Source: Mycobacterium sp. E1747
Lineage (GTDB): Bacteria > Actinomycetota > Actinomycetes > Mycobacteriales > Mycobacteriaceae
Assembly: GCF_001667775.1 (NCBI RefSeq)
Contig: NZ_LZJI01000073.1
Span: 25,687 to 89,686, forward strand
Length of the DNA: 64,000 bases
Direction: 5' to 3'
Shown here: positions 35,685 to 44,655 of the stretch, in pieces
Layout of the letters: every line of letters begins with the position of its first letter
Position numbering within the stretch: the stretch's first letter is position 1
Made by a program: the position numbers and the translations under genes
The notes under the pieces: generated by a model
What the model saw: the letters and a program-made list of their open reading frames with translations, nothing else
What the model was told of the DNA's origin: nothing
Database searches by the model: none

Positions 35685-35844
35685 CCGCCGTCAGTGGCCC
35701 CTGCCCATCATCGGGGCATATGACGATTTCCGGTTGCGATATCACCGGCGATATCAAAATCCGTACCCGTCCCATGGTCGCTGGAGCTGGCCGCCGCGAC
35801 GCCGTTAGCGTCGGCAGACCGCGAGATGCAGCGCGGCTACCTCG

Positions 35845-36294
35845 TCATCGGCCACTGACGGGCATCTGCAGGGTGAGCTCGACCGGGCAACACAGCGCGC
35901 CGTGCTGATTGGTCACCTGAATCTCGATGTCGACGAGGCAACGGGGCGGGTCCACCGAGTCGTCGCGACGCTTGGCCACCGCGCGCCCCCGGCCGATCAT
36001 CGTGTCGCCGGCGTACACCGAACCCATCAACCGCAAGGAGCGCCGCACCACGCGACTGCTCGGGCCCGCCCAATCGGTCGCGACGCGGTCGGCGAAGCCG
36101 GCGAGGTGCATCGTGTTGACGTAGATGGTCGGATTGCCTTGCCGCCGCGCATATTCCGGGTCGAAATGACCCGGGAAATAGTCCCACGTCGCTCCGGCGT
36201 TCTCGACCACTCGCTGGTAGCTGATGTGGTCGACAACCTCGGGCAGGTCGACCGGAACGCTGATCTCGTCGAAGTCCAGGCCGTCGCCTGTCAC
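35845..36294 (-). CDS. MaoC-like hotdog dehydratase/hydratase, small partner
   Basis: A 149-residue hotdog-fold protein. The centre has NPTIYVNTMHLAGFADR, where the hotdog helix carries the candidate catalytic Asp/His region, followed by MGSVYAGDTMIGRGRAV, a MaoC-type substrate loop. The GTG at 36294 overlaps the stop of the preceding gene as GTGA, so the two are translationally coupled. Paired MaoC-like genes in mycobacteria (HadAB, ChsH1/ChsH2) form heteromeric enoyl-CoA hydratases. The same is likely for this pair, acting in beta-oxidation of the cluster's substrate. Confidence 0.72.
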   Translation of the reverse strand: MTGDGLDFDEISVPVDLPEVVDHISYQRVVENAGATWDYFPGHFDPEYARRQGNPTIYVNTMHLAGFADRVATDWAGPSSRVVRRSLRLMGSVYAGDTMIGRGRAVAKRRDDSVDPPRCLVDIEIQVTNQHGALCCPVELTLQMPVSGR

Positions 36295-36830
36295 GCGGAT
36301 ACCCCCGGAGTGAAGCGGAACAACGTGTTGCGGCACCGGGCGACCACCGTCTGGTCCTGACGGCGATAGGTCTCCAGCGTCTCGACGAAATGGCCGACAC
36401 CCAGCCGCGTCCGCTTCTCCGGTGACACCGACACCAGTTCCTCGACGACGGTGAGCACGTCACCTTCGACGATGGGCTCCAGGAACTCGACGTCGTTGGC
36501 CGCGTTGATGAACGTGGTGCCCGGCAGCGGCACCCGCAACACCATGGACGCCGTCGGCGACCTGCCCTGCGGCTGCCACGGCGGGGGGATCAGCCACCCC
36601 ATCAACAGGGCCGGGGGCGCAAGCAGGCCGCCCCACGTCCGATTCGCGAAATCGGCGTCCCAGTAGGAACGATTGCGGTCGTGGACCATCGCGGCGAACA
36701 ACTGGATGCGCGCGCCGCTGACCGCCGTGGCCGCGGTGCGCGGCTCGCTGGCGGCGCCGACCATCCGCAGCGCGTCTTCGTAGGCGCCGAAGGCCAGCTG
36801 GTAACTGAGGTCGGGATCCACGCCACTCAC
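36291..36830 (-). CDS. MaoC-like/FAS1-type dehydratase N-domain protein, large partner
   Basis: A 179-residue hotdog-type protein with WGGLLAPPALLMGWLIPP, the central hotdog helix, and NDVEFLEPIVEGDVLTVVEELVSVSPE. These resemble the N-terminal dehydratase domain of MaoC proteins. The GTG at 36830 overlaps the stop of the upstream SnoaL-like gene (GTGA), giving a three-gene coupled operon. Together with the small partner it probably forms one hydratase, with this subunit binding the acyl chain. Confidence 0.68.
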   Translation of the reverse strand: MSGVDPDLSYQLAFGAYEDALRMVGAASEPRTAATAVSGARIQLFAAMVHDRNRSYWDADFANRTWGGLLAPPALLMGWLIPPPWQPQGRSPTASMVLRVPLPGTTFINAANDVEFLEPIVEGDVLTVVEELVSVSPEKRTRLGVGHFVETLETYRRQDQTVVARCRNTLFRFTPGVSA

Positions 36831-37252
36831 ATAACGAGCGGGTGCCTGCTGGGCGCCGAATCCCATTGCAGCGCACGGGAAGTGAAGTACCAGCCGCCAC
36901 GCTCATAGATGAGCGTGTCCCGGAAGATCCCCGTGGCCCGCAGCGTGGTGTCACCGTACATGGCGGCGAAAAGCACGGCGACGCAATGCTGTGTCGCGTT
37001 GACCCCGTCGACACGGATCTCATGATCGAGGGTGACCAGCCGTTGTCCGTCGCCGCCGTCGAACGCCGCGCGCAGGTCATCGAACGTGTCACCGTCGCGG
37101 TGATAGGTCGCACCGGAGTGACGGAACGTGGCGATCCAGCGGTCACGATCGCCGTCGGAGTAGGCCCGGTTGTGCCGGGCGTTCAGGTTGAGGATGGCAG
37201 CGCGGCCCGTGGCGGCCTGCAGCATTTGCTGTTCCTGATAGGACATGGTCAT
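36827..37252 (-). CDS. SnoaL/NTF2-fold protein
   Basis: A 141-residue protein of the SnoaL-like NTF2 fold. It opens with a helical segment (LQAATGRAAILNLNARHNRAYSDGD), then WIATFRHSGATYHRDG and a beta-rich sheet ending WYFTSRALQWDSAP. Such folds serve as isomerases, cyclases, hydroxylase partners or binding proteins, so the role is open. I start at ATG 37252 with GGAG upstream, rather than the far TTG at 37288. It is first in an operon with the MaoC pair. Confidence 0.7.
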   Translation of the reverse strand: MTMSYQEQQMLQAATGRAAILNLNARHNRAYSDGDRDRWIATFRHSGATYHRDGDTFDDLRAAFDGGDGQRLVTLDHEIRVDGVNATQHCVAVLFAAMYGDTTLRATGIFRDTLIYERGGWYFTSRALQWDSAPSRHPLVM

Positions 37253-37301
37253 TGCGGTCTCCAGACTTTCCCGGGAAAGGACTGCCAACGAGCGGACGCA
37301 C

Positions 37302-37347
37302 GTAACACTAAAGTAACTTTCCGACTAGTACGTAACATTGACGTAAC
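37302..37347. promoter_or_regulatory. Array of four GTAAC/GTTAC half-sites upstream of the SnoaL-MaoC operon
   Basis: GTAAC occurs at 37302, 37313, 37332 and 37343. These form two pairs with an 11-base pitch, the pairs 30 bases apart, all in the ~95-base promoter gap. The regular, roughly helical-turn spacing suggests a cooperative repressor or activator array. No regulator is identified. Confidence 0.5.
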
Positions 37348-38934
37348 CTACCGGCTAACGATATAGCCTTGAGCTTCACGATCCCACGCCTCCTCAGACA
37401 CCCCCCGCTTCCGCAACAGGTCCTTACGTATCCGCCCGATGACGTTCTTCGGAAGTTCGCTGACGACCTCCACGAATCGTGGCACGCAGAAGTACGGCAT
37501 CCGGGCCGCGCAGAAATCGAGCAGCTCGGTGTAATCCACTGTGGCCCCGGGCTGCAACGTCACCACCAACAGGATGTCGTCTTCGCCCAGCGCGCTGGGC
37601 ACGCCGACCGCGGCGGCTTCGGCCACCGCGGGATGGCTCGTGACGACGGCCTCCACCTCCACTGAGGAAACGTTTTCTCCCCGCCTGCGCAGCGAATCCT
37701 TGCGACGGTCGACGTAGCTGAGGTTGCCTTCGGCGTCGAACCGGCCGAGGTCGCCGGTGCGAAACCATTCCTGGTGAGCCTGCATCCGTGAGCCCTCGCC
37801 GAGATAGCCTTCGCTCATCACGCCCGGGTACCGGGGCCGGCAGGCGATTTCTCCTACCGCGCCGGCGGGCAGCGGATCGCCGGCTTCGCCGACGATGCGC
37901 ACGTCGAAGTTCGGATTCGGCCGGCCCGATGTCCCGGGCACCCCATCGTCGGCCAGGGCCTTGACGGCGATCGGGAACGCCTCGGTCATCCCGTACATCG
38001 TGACGATCCGGCAGGCGTAACGCATTTCGATGTCGCGATACGCCTTGGCGTCGATCGGAGCCGCGGAGATGAACCGCAGTGGCAGCTGCGCGTCCCGGGG
38101 ATCGGCCGGCAGGTTATGCAACATCGACACCATGGCGCCGGTGCCGGCGAAGCCGACGGCATTGCTCGCGCGGACGTCGTCCCACACCTGGCCGGGGTGA
38201 AATGCCTGCGCCAGCACGGTCGTCGCGCCGAGCAGCATCGGGGTCAGCACGCTGGGAGCCGCGCTCAGGTGAAACAGCGGCATCGCCGTCCACAGCACCT
38301 CCCCGGCACGCAGTTCCCAGGCCGACGCGACCGTGGCGGCCACCGTAAACAGGTAACGCCACGTCGTGGCAACCGCTTTCGACGGTCCGGTGGTACCGGA
38401 CGTGAAGAACAGCGCGCCCACCTCCCCCGGTGCGGTGCACGCATCGGGGGCCGGCCGTCCGGCACAGCGGTTCAATGCCGCCTCGAGTGAATCGTCTTGC
38501 AGCACAACGCTGGGCGCGACGTCCAGCGCGCCGGCGACCTGGTCGACCCGGGGCCGCCGCTTCGCGTCGGTGAGGATCACCTTGGCCTGCGACAGCCGCA
38601 GGGTGTGCGCCAGGAACTCGCCCTTGTTCGCGGCGTTGATGGCCGCGCTCACCGCACCCAGGCGCGCCGCGCCCAGCCAGAAGTACACCCATTCCGGGCA
38701 TGTTCCGGTGAACAGGGCTACGGAGTCACCGGGGCCAACGCCTGAGTCCGCGAGCAGGTTCGCCGCGGCGCAGGACCGCTGCCGCATCTGCTCGAAGGTC
38801 AGCTCGACACCGGCGATCGACATCATCACCCGGTCGGGATACTGCTCGGCACGACGATCGAGCACCGACGGCACGGTGAAACTGTCGACGCCGAAATCGG
38901 AAGGCCCGAGAGGGCCGCTCCGGTCGGGGCACAT
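37348..38934 (-). CDS. Acyl-CoA synthetase (FadD-type, AMP-binding)
   Basis: A 528-residue ANL-superfamily ligase that activates a carboxylic acid to its CoA thioester through an acyl-adenylate. The P-loop is LFFTSGTTGPSKAV near residue 175, the adenylation motif includes YGMTEAFP, and the hinge/catalytic region YVDRRKDSLRRRGENVSSVEVE lies near residue 410. The C-terminus lacks an obvious PTGK motif but has NVIGRIRKDLLR, in which the final catalytic Lys is plausible. It lies just after the KshA-like oxygenase on the same strand. Confidence 0.9.
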   Translation of the reverse strand: MCPDRSGPLGPSDFGVDSFTVPSVLDRRAEQYPDRVMMSIAGVELTFEQMRQRSCAAANLLADSGVGPGDSVALFTGTCPEWVYFWLGAARLGAVSAAINAANKGEFLAHTLRLSQAKVILTDAKRRPRVDQVAGALDVAPSVVLQDDSLEAALNRCAGRPAPDACTAPGEVGALFFTSGTTGPSKAVATTWRYLFTVAATVASAWELRAGEVLWTAMPLFHLSAAPSVLTPMLLGATTVLAQAFHPGQVWDDVRASNAVGFAGTGAMVSMLHNLPADPRDAQLPLRFISAAPIDAKAYRDIEMRYACRIVTMYGMTEAFPIAVKALADDGVPGTSGRPNPNFDVRIVGEAGDPLPAGAVGEIACRPRYPGVMSEGYLGEGSRMQAHQEWFRTGDLGRFDAEGNLSYVDRRKDSLRRRGENVSSVEVEAVVTSHPAVAEAAAVGVPSALGEDDILLVVTLQPGATVDYTELLDFCAARMPYFCVPRFVEVVSELPKNVIGRIRKDLLRKRGVSEEAWDREAQGYIVSR

Positions 38935-38955
38935 CAGGCCTCCAGGGGCTTCCGA

Positions 38956-40083
38956 TTAGGCTCTCGCCGCCGCCGGATCGGGCTCACCGGCTGCGGTGTA
39001 GCCGAAATCGGACTGCGACGGCTGTGCGCCCGGGTAGAAACGGTGCGCCCAGCGGCGAAGGGCCGCATAGTCGTGCGCTTCTTCGGGAGCCAGGTTCGGC
39101 TTCTCCAGGTACTTCATGTTCTCCCACGTGAAGAAGTCTTGCTTGATGACTTCTTGCTGCAGCGCCAGGAATTTGGCCGCGCGACCGGTCGGCGCGTCGC
39201 CCGTGTCGCCCGGCTCGCGGACCGACGCCTGGGTGTAGAAGTAATCGGTGTAGTCCTCGTCGACCGGCGTCTGCCCGGTGACCTGGACGGTGGCCACCAG
39301 CTCACTCGGGAAGCGGACAACCCCCAGCCCCAGTGAGTAGTTGTCGTAGATGATCTTGGCGTCGACCGGCCCGTGGGGGGTGAGCCAGGTCGACGCGCGA
39401 CCGCCCCCGAAATGGGCGTTCACGGTCGCGTGCAGGTGGTAGCCCGAGACCTCGAACGACGCGGTGGTGGCGGGATTGGCGGCCTTGTGCACGTATTGCA
39501 CGTGGTACGGATCGGCGGCGTTCTCGATGATCATCTGCGGGTGCACCTTCACCCGGTTGACCATCTGGGTGTGCGGATGCAGCGGGTAATACTCGTTGGT
39601 TTCCAATTCGGGCAGCACGGGCGGCTGCCAGTACGGCGCCCGCCCGTGGCGCTCGTGCCAGGCGAGGATGAAGCCGTACCACTCGACAGTCGGGTAGGTG
39701 CGGATGCGGACGTTGTTCTTGCAACCGATCTTGCTGTAGGGAATCAGCGCATTGGTGCCGTCACCGCGCCAGCGCCAGCCGTGCCAGGGGCAGACGATGT
39801 TGTCGCCTTCCACGGTGCCGCCGACGCCCAAATTCGCGCCGAGGTGCTGGCAATAGGCGTCCATCACGTGCACCCGACCGGACTCGGTGCGGAAGATGAC
39901 GAGTTCCTCGCCGAAGTAATGGGCCCGCTTGACCTGACCGGCGGCCACGTCGGAGCCGAAGGCGACGATGAACCAGCCCGTCGGGAACCGGTAGGTCGAC
40001 AGCGCGATGCCGGCTTGCCCGAACTCGCGTTCCGAGGGATCTCCGGCCGAATCCGACGCCCGGTCCGAAATCGTATGCGTCAC
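38956..40083 (-). CDS. Rieske oxygenase, KshA-like oxygenase component
   Basis: A 375-residue Rieske non-heme iron monooxygenase component. The [2Fe-2S] site is YCQHLGA then CPWHGWRWRGDG, and the iron site is NAADPYHVQYVH. Overall architecture resembles KshA, the 3-ketosteroid-9alpha-hydroxylase oxygenase (GWFIVAF start, GDGTNALIPYS after the Rieske site), but this locus differs from the known kstD/ksh locus. The substrate is therefore uncertain and probably a bulky ring compound. The GTG at 40083 follows GGAG and replaces the ORF-longer start at 40125. A reductase partner is not adjacent. It is divergent from the P450 gene. Confidence 0.82.
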   Translation of the reverse strand: MTHTISDRASDSAGDPSEREFGQAGIALSTYRFPTGWFIVAFGSDVAAGQVKRAHYFGEELVIFRTESGRVHVMDAYCQHLGANLGVGGTVEGDNIVCPWHGWRWRGDGTNALIPYSKIGCKNNVRIRTYPTVEWYGFILAWHERHGRAPYWQPPVLPELETNEYYPLHPHTQMVNRVKVHPQMIIENAADPYHVQYVHKAANPATTASFEVSGYHLHATVNAHFGGGRASTWLTPHGPVDAKIIYDNYSLGLGVVRFPSELVATVQVTGQTPVDEDYTDYFYTQASVREPGDTGDAPTGRAAKFLALQQEVIKQDFFTWENMKYLEKPNLAPEEAHDYAALRRWAHRFYPGAQPSQSDFGYTAAGEPDPAAARA

Positions 40084-40171
40084 GAGCTCTCCATATCCCG
40101 CCCTGCCCAGGCGAGCCGAGCGCAACTGGGCCGCGCTCCACTCACCGCTGGTTCGACGACCAGGTCTATTT

Positions 40172-40181
40172 TTACTATCTT
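40172..40181. promoter_or_regulatory. Shared 10-mer TTACTATCTT in the KshA-like/P450 divergent promoter
   Basis: TTACTATCTT occurs here and again at 46617-46626 in the promoter between the divergent LLM and acyl-CoA dehydrogenase genes. Both copies lie in AT-rich stretches within the same catabolic cluster. They could be a regulator's binding core or a common promoter element; this is inference. Confidence 0.35.
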
Positions 40182-40235
40182 AAGCATTGAACGTCAACGC
40201 GACACCAGACGCGTCCGGCAGAGCGGGGTTCGAAG

Positions 40236-41474
40236 ATGACGGCTGCGGCGGTAGACCTTTCCGATTTCGCCTTGTGGCGCAACGGATTCCCCGACGATCT
40301 GTTCGCCGAGTTGCGACGCAACCGGCCACTGTTCCGGCACGAACTGACCCCCGGCGTCGCCGAGACGGTGCACCGCGATTTCTGGGTGGCGACCAAACAC
40401 CGGCACGCCGTCCGCCTGCACCGCGACACCGACTCGTTCACCGCGGCCGACGGGCCGCTCATCCAGCCGGTCGCCATGTTCTCGTCGTCGCCAACGATCA
40501 TCACGCTGGACCCACCGGACCTGAACAAGCGTCGCAAACTCATCGCGGGCGCGTTCAATCCCCGAGCGATCGCCAAGCTGGAGACCGGCATCCGCGCGCG
40601 TGCGGCGCAGATGATCGACGGCCTGCTCGCCGCGGGCGGTGGAGACTGGATCGAGCACGTCGCCGACGCACTGCCGATGACCGTGATCGGCGACATCATC
40701 GGCATCCCGGAGCAGGACCGCCCGCGAGTCTTCGACCTCTTCGACCGAATTCTGAAGGCGCTCGCGCCCGAAGCCCGCCCGTCCGGGCAGGTAGAACTCG
40801 AGCTCTTTGCATCGGTCTTCGACTACGCCATGGAGCTGACCGCCGAAAAGCGGCGCAATCCCACCGACGACATCTGGAGCACGCTGGCGTCGGCGGTGAT
40901 CACCGGCGACGACGGTGCGGAATTCAGGTTGCCCCCCAACGAACTCGAATTCTTCTTCTTCGTCTTGGCTTTCGCCGGCAGCGACACCACCAAGAACGCC
41001 CTCGCGATCGGCCTGCAGGCCTTCCTGGCCAACCCCGAGCAGGTCGAGCGCTACCGGGCGGACGAAGGCCTGCGGCCGACCGCGGTCGAGGAGGTGCTGC
41101 GCTGGGCGTCGCCGGTGGCCTACTGGACGCGTACCGCCAAGGTCGACCTTGAGATGGACGGCCAACACATCGCCAAGGGCGAACGGGTGGTGTCGATGCT
41201 GCGCTCGGCCAACCGCGACGAGGAGGCGTTCTCCTTGCCGTTCACCTTCGACATCGGCCGTCAACCCAACCCGCACGTCGCGTTCGGCGGCGGCGGACCG
41301 CACCACTGCCTCGGCGCGATGCTCGCGCGCGCGGAACTCCGCGCGGTGTTCGACGAGCTGCTGCTGCGCTGTGACGACATCGCGATCGGGCCGGCCACCG
41401 TGGCTTACCCGAACCTGATGACGAATATGTCGATCTACGACGAAATGTCGATCTCGCTGACGGAACGGCGCTAG
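40236..41474 (+). CDS. Cytochrome P450
   Basis: A 412-residue soluble bacterial P450. The I-helix oxygen-activation motif is AGSDTT, the K-helix E-x-x-R is in VEEVLRW, and the heme-binding segment FGGGGPHHCLGAMLAR places the thiolate at Cys358. NPHVAF-GGGGPHHCLG is reminiscent of mycobacterial CYP124/125/142-type enzymes that attack sterol or branched lipid chains. The subfamily is not established. It probably takes electrons from the small ferredoxin at 41962 on the other strand, with a reductase encoded elsewhere. Confidence 0.92.
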   Translation: MTAAAVDLSDFALWRNGFPDDLFAELRRNRPLFRHELTPGVAETVHRDFWVATKHRHAVRLHRDTDSFTAADGPLIQPVAMFSSSPTIITLDPPDLNKRRKLIAGAFNPRAIAKLETGIRARAAQMIDGLLAAGGGDWIEHVADALPMTVIGDIIGIPEQDRPRVFDLFDRILKALAPEARPSGQVELELFASVFDYAMELTAEKRRNPTDDIWSTLASAVITGDDGAEFRLPPNELEFFFFVLAFAGSDTTKNALAIGLQAFLANPEQVERYRADEGLRPTAVEEVLRWASPVAYWTRTAKVDLEMDGQHIAKGERVVSMLRSANRDEEAFSLPFTFDIGRQPNPHVAFGGGGPHHCLGAMLARAELRAVFDELLLRCDDIAIGPATVAYPNLMTNMSIYDEMSISLTERR

Positions 41475-41478
41475 CAGC

Positions 41479-41919
41479 TCAATAGGGTGGCGGCGAATCC
41501 CCGAAGGCCGCGAGGACGGCCAACGGGTCCAGGTAGTCACGCCAGTGCACGATCTTGCGGTCCTTCACGGTGATCACCGAAACGAACCTGTTGACGTACG
41601 GGGCACCGGTCTTCACCACCGTGCCATGCATGGTGTACTCCAAAATCACCACGGACTTCTCGGGGTCGTAATAGCGATACACGCCGCTGCTGTGACTCTG
41701 GACGATGGATTCGCCGTAGTCGGAGTAGAGCTCGGCCAGCGCCTCTCGCCCGACAACCGTGCGCGGGTAGTCCGGGACGGTAATGACGTACTCGACCACC
41801 ACATCCTCGGCGTGCATGTCGAAGAAGTCGGTCCCGTCGACCAAGCCGCTCAAACCCCCGGCGACGACCTCGAAGTAGGGCCGCATCGCGGCGTACTTGG
41901 CCATATCTCGCGACGACAT
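41479..41919 (-). CDS. NTF2/ketosteroid-isomerase-fold protein
   Basis: A 146-residue protein of the SnoaL/NTF2 fold. It begins MRPYFEVVAGGLSGLVDGTDFFDMHAEDVVVEYVI and ends with the strand VNRFVSVITVKDRKIVHWRDYLDPLAV, typical of a limonene-epoxide-hydrolase/SnoaL barrel. Asp residues in the cavity could act as general bases. Role in the pathway is unassigned. It converges with the P450 gene and sits just downstream of the ferredoxin gene. Confidence 0.72.
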   Translation of the reverse strand: MSSRDMAKYAAMRPYFEVVAGGLSGLVDGTDFFDMHAEDVVVEYVITVPDYPRTVVGREALAELYSDYGESIVQSHSSGVYRYYDPEKSVVILEYTMHGTVVKTGAPYVNRFVSVITVKDRKIVHWRDYLDPLAVLAAFGDSPPPY

Positions 41920-41961
41920 AGACGCACTCTATGGTGCGCCACCGACGTGTGCAGGGCGACG

Positions 41962-42153
41962 TCAGTCGATCAGTCGCAGTGCGGCCTTGGGGCACTGATC
42001 CACCGCGGCGCGCACGTCGATCTCCAACCGGGGCGGCACCGGCCCGTCCGCGATCTGCACCACGTCCTCGTCGCCCAGCTCGAATACTTCCGGCGCCAGC
42101 GATTCGCAGAAACCGTTGGCCTCACAAAGGTTTTCGTCAACCGTCACGCGCAT
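41962..42153 (-). CDS. [3Fe-4S]-type ferredoxin of P450 systems
   Basis: A 63-residue ferredoxin with Cys ligands in DENLCEANGFCESLAPEVF and DQCPKAALRL. This gives three usable Cys clusters and replaces one of the four ligands of a [4Fe-4S] site, as in P450-partner ferredoxins. The P450 gene lies ~500 bases away on the other strand and is the obvious partner. It is cytoplasmic and should be reduced by a ferredoxin reductase encoded elsewhere. Confidence 0.85.
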   Translation of the reverse strand: MRVTVDENLCEANGFCESLAPEVFELGDEDVVQIADGPVPPRLEIDVRAAVDQCPKAALRLID

Positions 42154-42171
42154 CAGATGCCCTCCACTTCT

Positions 42172-44556
42172 CTAGAGGCCCTTGGGTCGGGTCCCGATCA
42201 CCCCGCTGCTCGCGAGGCGCGTCAGTTCTTCGTCGGTCAGCCCGCAGCGATCGCGCAGTATGTCCTCATTGTGCTCACCCAGTCGCGGCGGTGGCCGCAG
42301 CAGCCAGTTGTCCTGTCCGGCGAGCCGCGCGAACGGTGGGCAGGGATAGCGGCCCGCACCGGTGCTGGGGTGGTGCAGGGTCTCCAGGAAGCCCCGGTGG
42401 CGCAGTTGGGGATTGTCGGTGACCAGCGACGGCGACACGACCGCAGCGGCGGGCACGCCAGCGGCCGCCAAGCGCTCCACCGTCGCGTCAAGCGGTTGCC
42501 GGCCGAACCACGCCGCCAGTCGGCGATCGATGTCGTCGGCCCGCTGGAGCCGCCCCGCGGCGGTGGACAGCCCCTCGTCACACCACGCCGGTCGATCCAT
42601 CGCCTCGACCAGCGCACACCACTGCCGGTCGTCGCGCACGGTGACCGCGATCCAATCGTCTTCCCCGGCGCAGCGGTAGATGTTCTGGATCGCGTCGCCG
42701 AAACCGCGGTTGCCACGCCTGGTCAGCGTCGTCCCGAAGACCTCGAATTCGATGGCCTGTATCGCGGTGGCGTTGAGCACCGTTTCGAGCATCGGGAGCT
42801 CGACCAGCTGGCCCGAGCCGGTGCGTTCGGCGAAGCTCAGCGCGGCCAGCACGGCGAACGCGGCGTGCACGCCGGCCAGCGGGTCGCACGCCCCGCGCGG
42901 CGTGACCGGCGGGGTGTCGGGCAATCCGGTCACCCATGCCAGGCCGGCGATCTGCTCCATGGTGGGCGCGAATCCGACCCGGTCGCGCCACGGCCCATCC
43001 AGACCGAAGGCGGGCATGCGGGCGACCACGAGCCTCGGGTTGACGTCCAGCAGCACCTCGGCGGTCAGGCCGAATTGTTCCATCACCCGGGGTGAAAAGT
43101 TTTCGATCACCACGTCGGCGCCGGCGGCCAGCTCGGTGAACAGGCGCCGTCCGTCCTCGGACCCCAAATCCAGTGTCACCGAACGCTTGTTGGTGTTCAT
43201 GGCGTGGAACACCCAGCCGTACTCCCACCAATCGTCGACGTCGGTGCGCATGCCGCCCGAGTAGCGAATGCCGTCGGGCCGTTGTATCGATTCCACCTTG
43301 ACGACGTCGGCGCCGAAAGCGGCCAATAGGTGGGTCGCCGCCGGGCCGGCCCAGAACGCGGTCAGGTCGATGATCCGCACGCCGGCCAGGGGTAACGTGC
43401 GCGGAGCCGCGGCTTTCCCGAGTCCCCTTGGGGCCCAAGGGCTCTCATTATCGGCCTCACCGAGAGCGGGAGTGACGCCCGGCGGGGCGGGCGCGCACGC
43501 CGACATCAGCCACGGCGCTCGGGGTTGGTGAAAGCCGGCCGGGTTGGGGACAAATGCCCCGCGCTGCGTCACGTACTCCATCTCCCGGATGGTGGAGCCG
43601 TTGCCCAGCGCGGCGATTGGCAACCGGAACAGTTGGCCGAGCTCGACGATCTCCGCCACGGTCCGTTCGGCCAGCCAGGGGCCGATCTGCTCGCGAATCA
43701 GGTCGCGGTGGGCCCACCGGCCGATCTGGAAGCGGAGCTGTTCGATCTCCTCGAGCTGCGGGCATTCGACCATCGCGAGGAAGTCGAGCCATTGTTGGCC
43801 GGTGACCATGGTGATCCCGACGTAGCCGTCCCTGGCGGATTCGATGGACGGGACTTCGAGCGTGCGGCCGATCGGCGGCACGCGCAGCAGCCGGGAGTGC
43901 AGCCATTCGCTGCTCTGCATCGCGGTCAATGCCTCGAGCATGGACAGGTCGAGGTGCTCGCCGGGGCCGCCGCGTTCGACGCGGCGGCGCACGGCCAGCG
44001 CGCCGAACGCGCCATACACGCCGCCCATGTACTCCCCCAGGTCGCCGCCGATGGAGATCGGCGGCCCTGCGGGATCACCGCGGAAACCGGGCGAGCCCGC
44101 CCCCGCCTGCAGGGTGAATTCGCTGGCGGCCCGGCCAGCGTAGGGCCCGGTCCAGCCGAAGTCGGAGATCGTTACGACGATCGCGCTCGGAGCCGCGGCC
44201 ATCAGCCGCTGCGGGTCGACACCCAGCGCCGCGGCCCGCTCGCGCCCGGCCGTGATCACCACCACGTCCGCGGCGGCCAGCACCGCGGAAAACCGCGCAG
44301 AGCCGGGCGGGCACGTCATGCTGCGCTTGCCGGCGTTGAGAAAAGCGAAAAACGGTGAACTCTCCCCGTCCGGCACCGGCGACCGGGTCGCAGAGTAGTT
44401 GCGGAGCCAATCCCCCTGCGGCGGTTCGATTTTGCGTACCTGCGCGCCGGCATCGGCCAGCAGCTTCCCGCAGTAGCTGCCGGCGATCCGGTCACTGATC
44501 TCGACGACACGCAGGTCGTGCAGCGGTGTGGGCCGGCTGTCGGACCGCTCGCTCAC
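42172..44556 (-). CDS. Double CaiB/BaiF (class III) CoA-transferase fusion
   Basis: A 794-residue protein containing two complete family III CoA-transferase domains, whereas typical members are ~380-430 residues. Domain 1 starts DLRVVEISDRIAGSYCGKLL, and the candidate catalytic Asp172 is in GGDLGEYMGG. Domain 2 starts at ~388 (LAGVRIIDLTAFWAGPAATH), with candidate Asp558 in CDPLAGVHAAF. Both retain the Asp used for the acyl-aspartyl CoA intermediate. Class III CoA-transferases interlock as dimers, so the fusion may make a pseudo-dimer. It probably activates a carboxylate of the cluster's substrate. It starts at GTG 44556, divergent from the GntR gene. Confidence 0.85.
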   Translation of the reverse strand: MSERSDSRPTPLHDLRVVEISDRIAGSYCGKLLADAGAQVRKIEPPQGDWLRNYSATRSPVPDGESSPFFAFLNAGKRSMTCPPGSARFSAVLAAADVVVITAGRERAAALGVDPQRLMAAAPSAIVVTISDFGWTGPYAGRAASEFTLQAGAGSPGFRGDPAGPPISIGGDLGEYMGGVYGAFGALAVRRRVERGGPGEHLDLSMLEALTAMQSSEWLHSRLLRVPPIGRTLEVPSIESARDGYVGITMVTGQQWLDFLAMVECPQLEEIEQLRFQIGRWAHRDLIREQIGPWLAERTVAEIVELGQLFRLPIAALGNGSTIREMEYVTQRGAFVPNPAGFHQPRAPWLMSACAPAPPGVTPALGEADNESPWAPRGLGKAAAPRTLPLAGVRIIDLTAFWAGPAATHLLAAFGADVVKVESIQRPDGIRYSGGMRTDVDDWWEYGWVFHAMNTNKRSVTLDLGSEDGRRLFTELAAGADVVIENFSPRVMEQFGLTAEVLLDVNPRLVVARMPAFGLDGPWRDRVGFAPTMEQIAGLAWVTGLPDTPPVTPRGACDPLAGVHAAFAVLAALSFAERTGSGQLVELPMLETVLNATAIQAIEFEVFGTTLTRRGNRGFGDAIQNIYRCAGEDDWIAVTVRDDRQWCALVEAMDRPAWCDEGLSTAAGRLQRADDIDRRLAAWFGRQPLDATVERLAAAGVPAAAVVSPSLVTDNPQLRHRGFLETLHHPSTGAGRYPCPPFARLAGQDNWLLRPPPRLGEHNEDILRDRCGLTDEELTRLASSGVIGTRPKGL

Positions 44557-44592
44557 TTACACCCGCCCTCCCGATCGACACGCGATCGAAGA

Positions 44593-44623
44593 AGCTATTT
44601 ATACCATTACTGCTAAAATAGCT
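44593..44623. promoter_or_regulatory. Candidate GntR operator between CoA-transferase and GntR genes
   Basis: AGCTATTT and AAATAGCT form perfect 8-bp arms separated by 15 bases of AT-rich sequence in the 99-base divergent gap. FadR/FCD-type GntR proteins bind palindromes in this position and respond to acids or acyl-CoAs. Binding is inferred. Confidence 0.55.
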
Positions 44624-44655
44624 AAGCCAGCGAGTTGATTAGTATCGAGGATCGG

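Noticed and set aside
35657..35908. 83-residue open frame and GATATC direct repeats between the aldehyde dehydrogenase and MaoC genes
   Set aside because: It overlaps the ends of both neighbouring genes and lacks a ribosome site or recognised motif. The direct repeat is too short to interpret.
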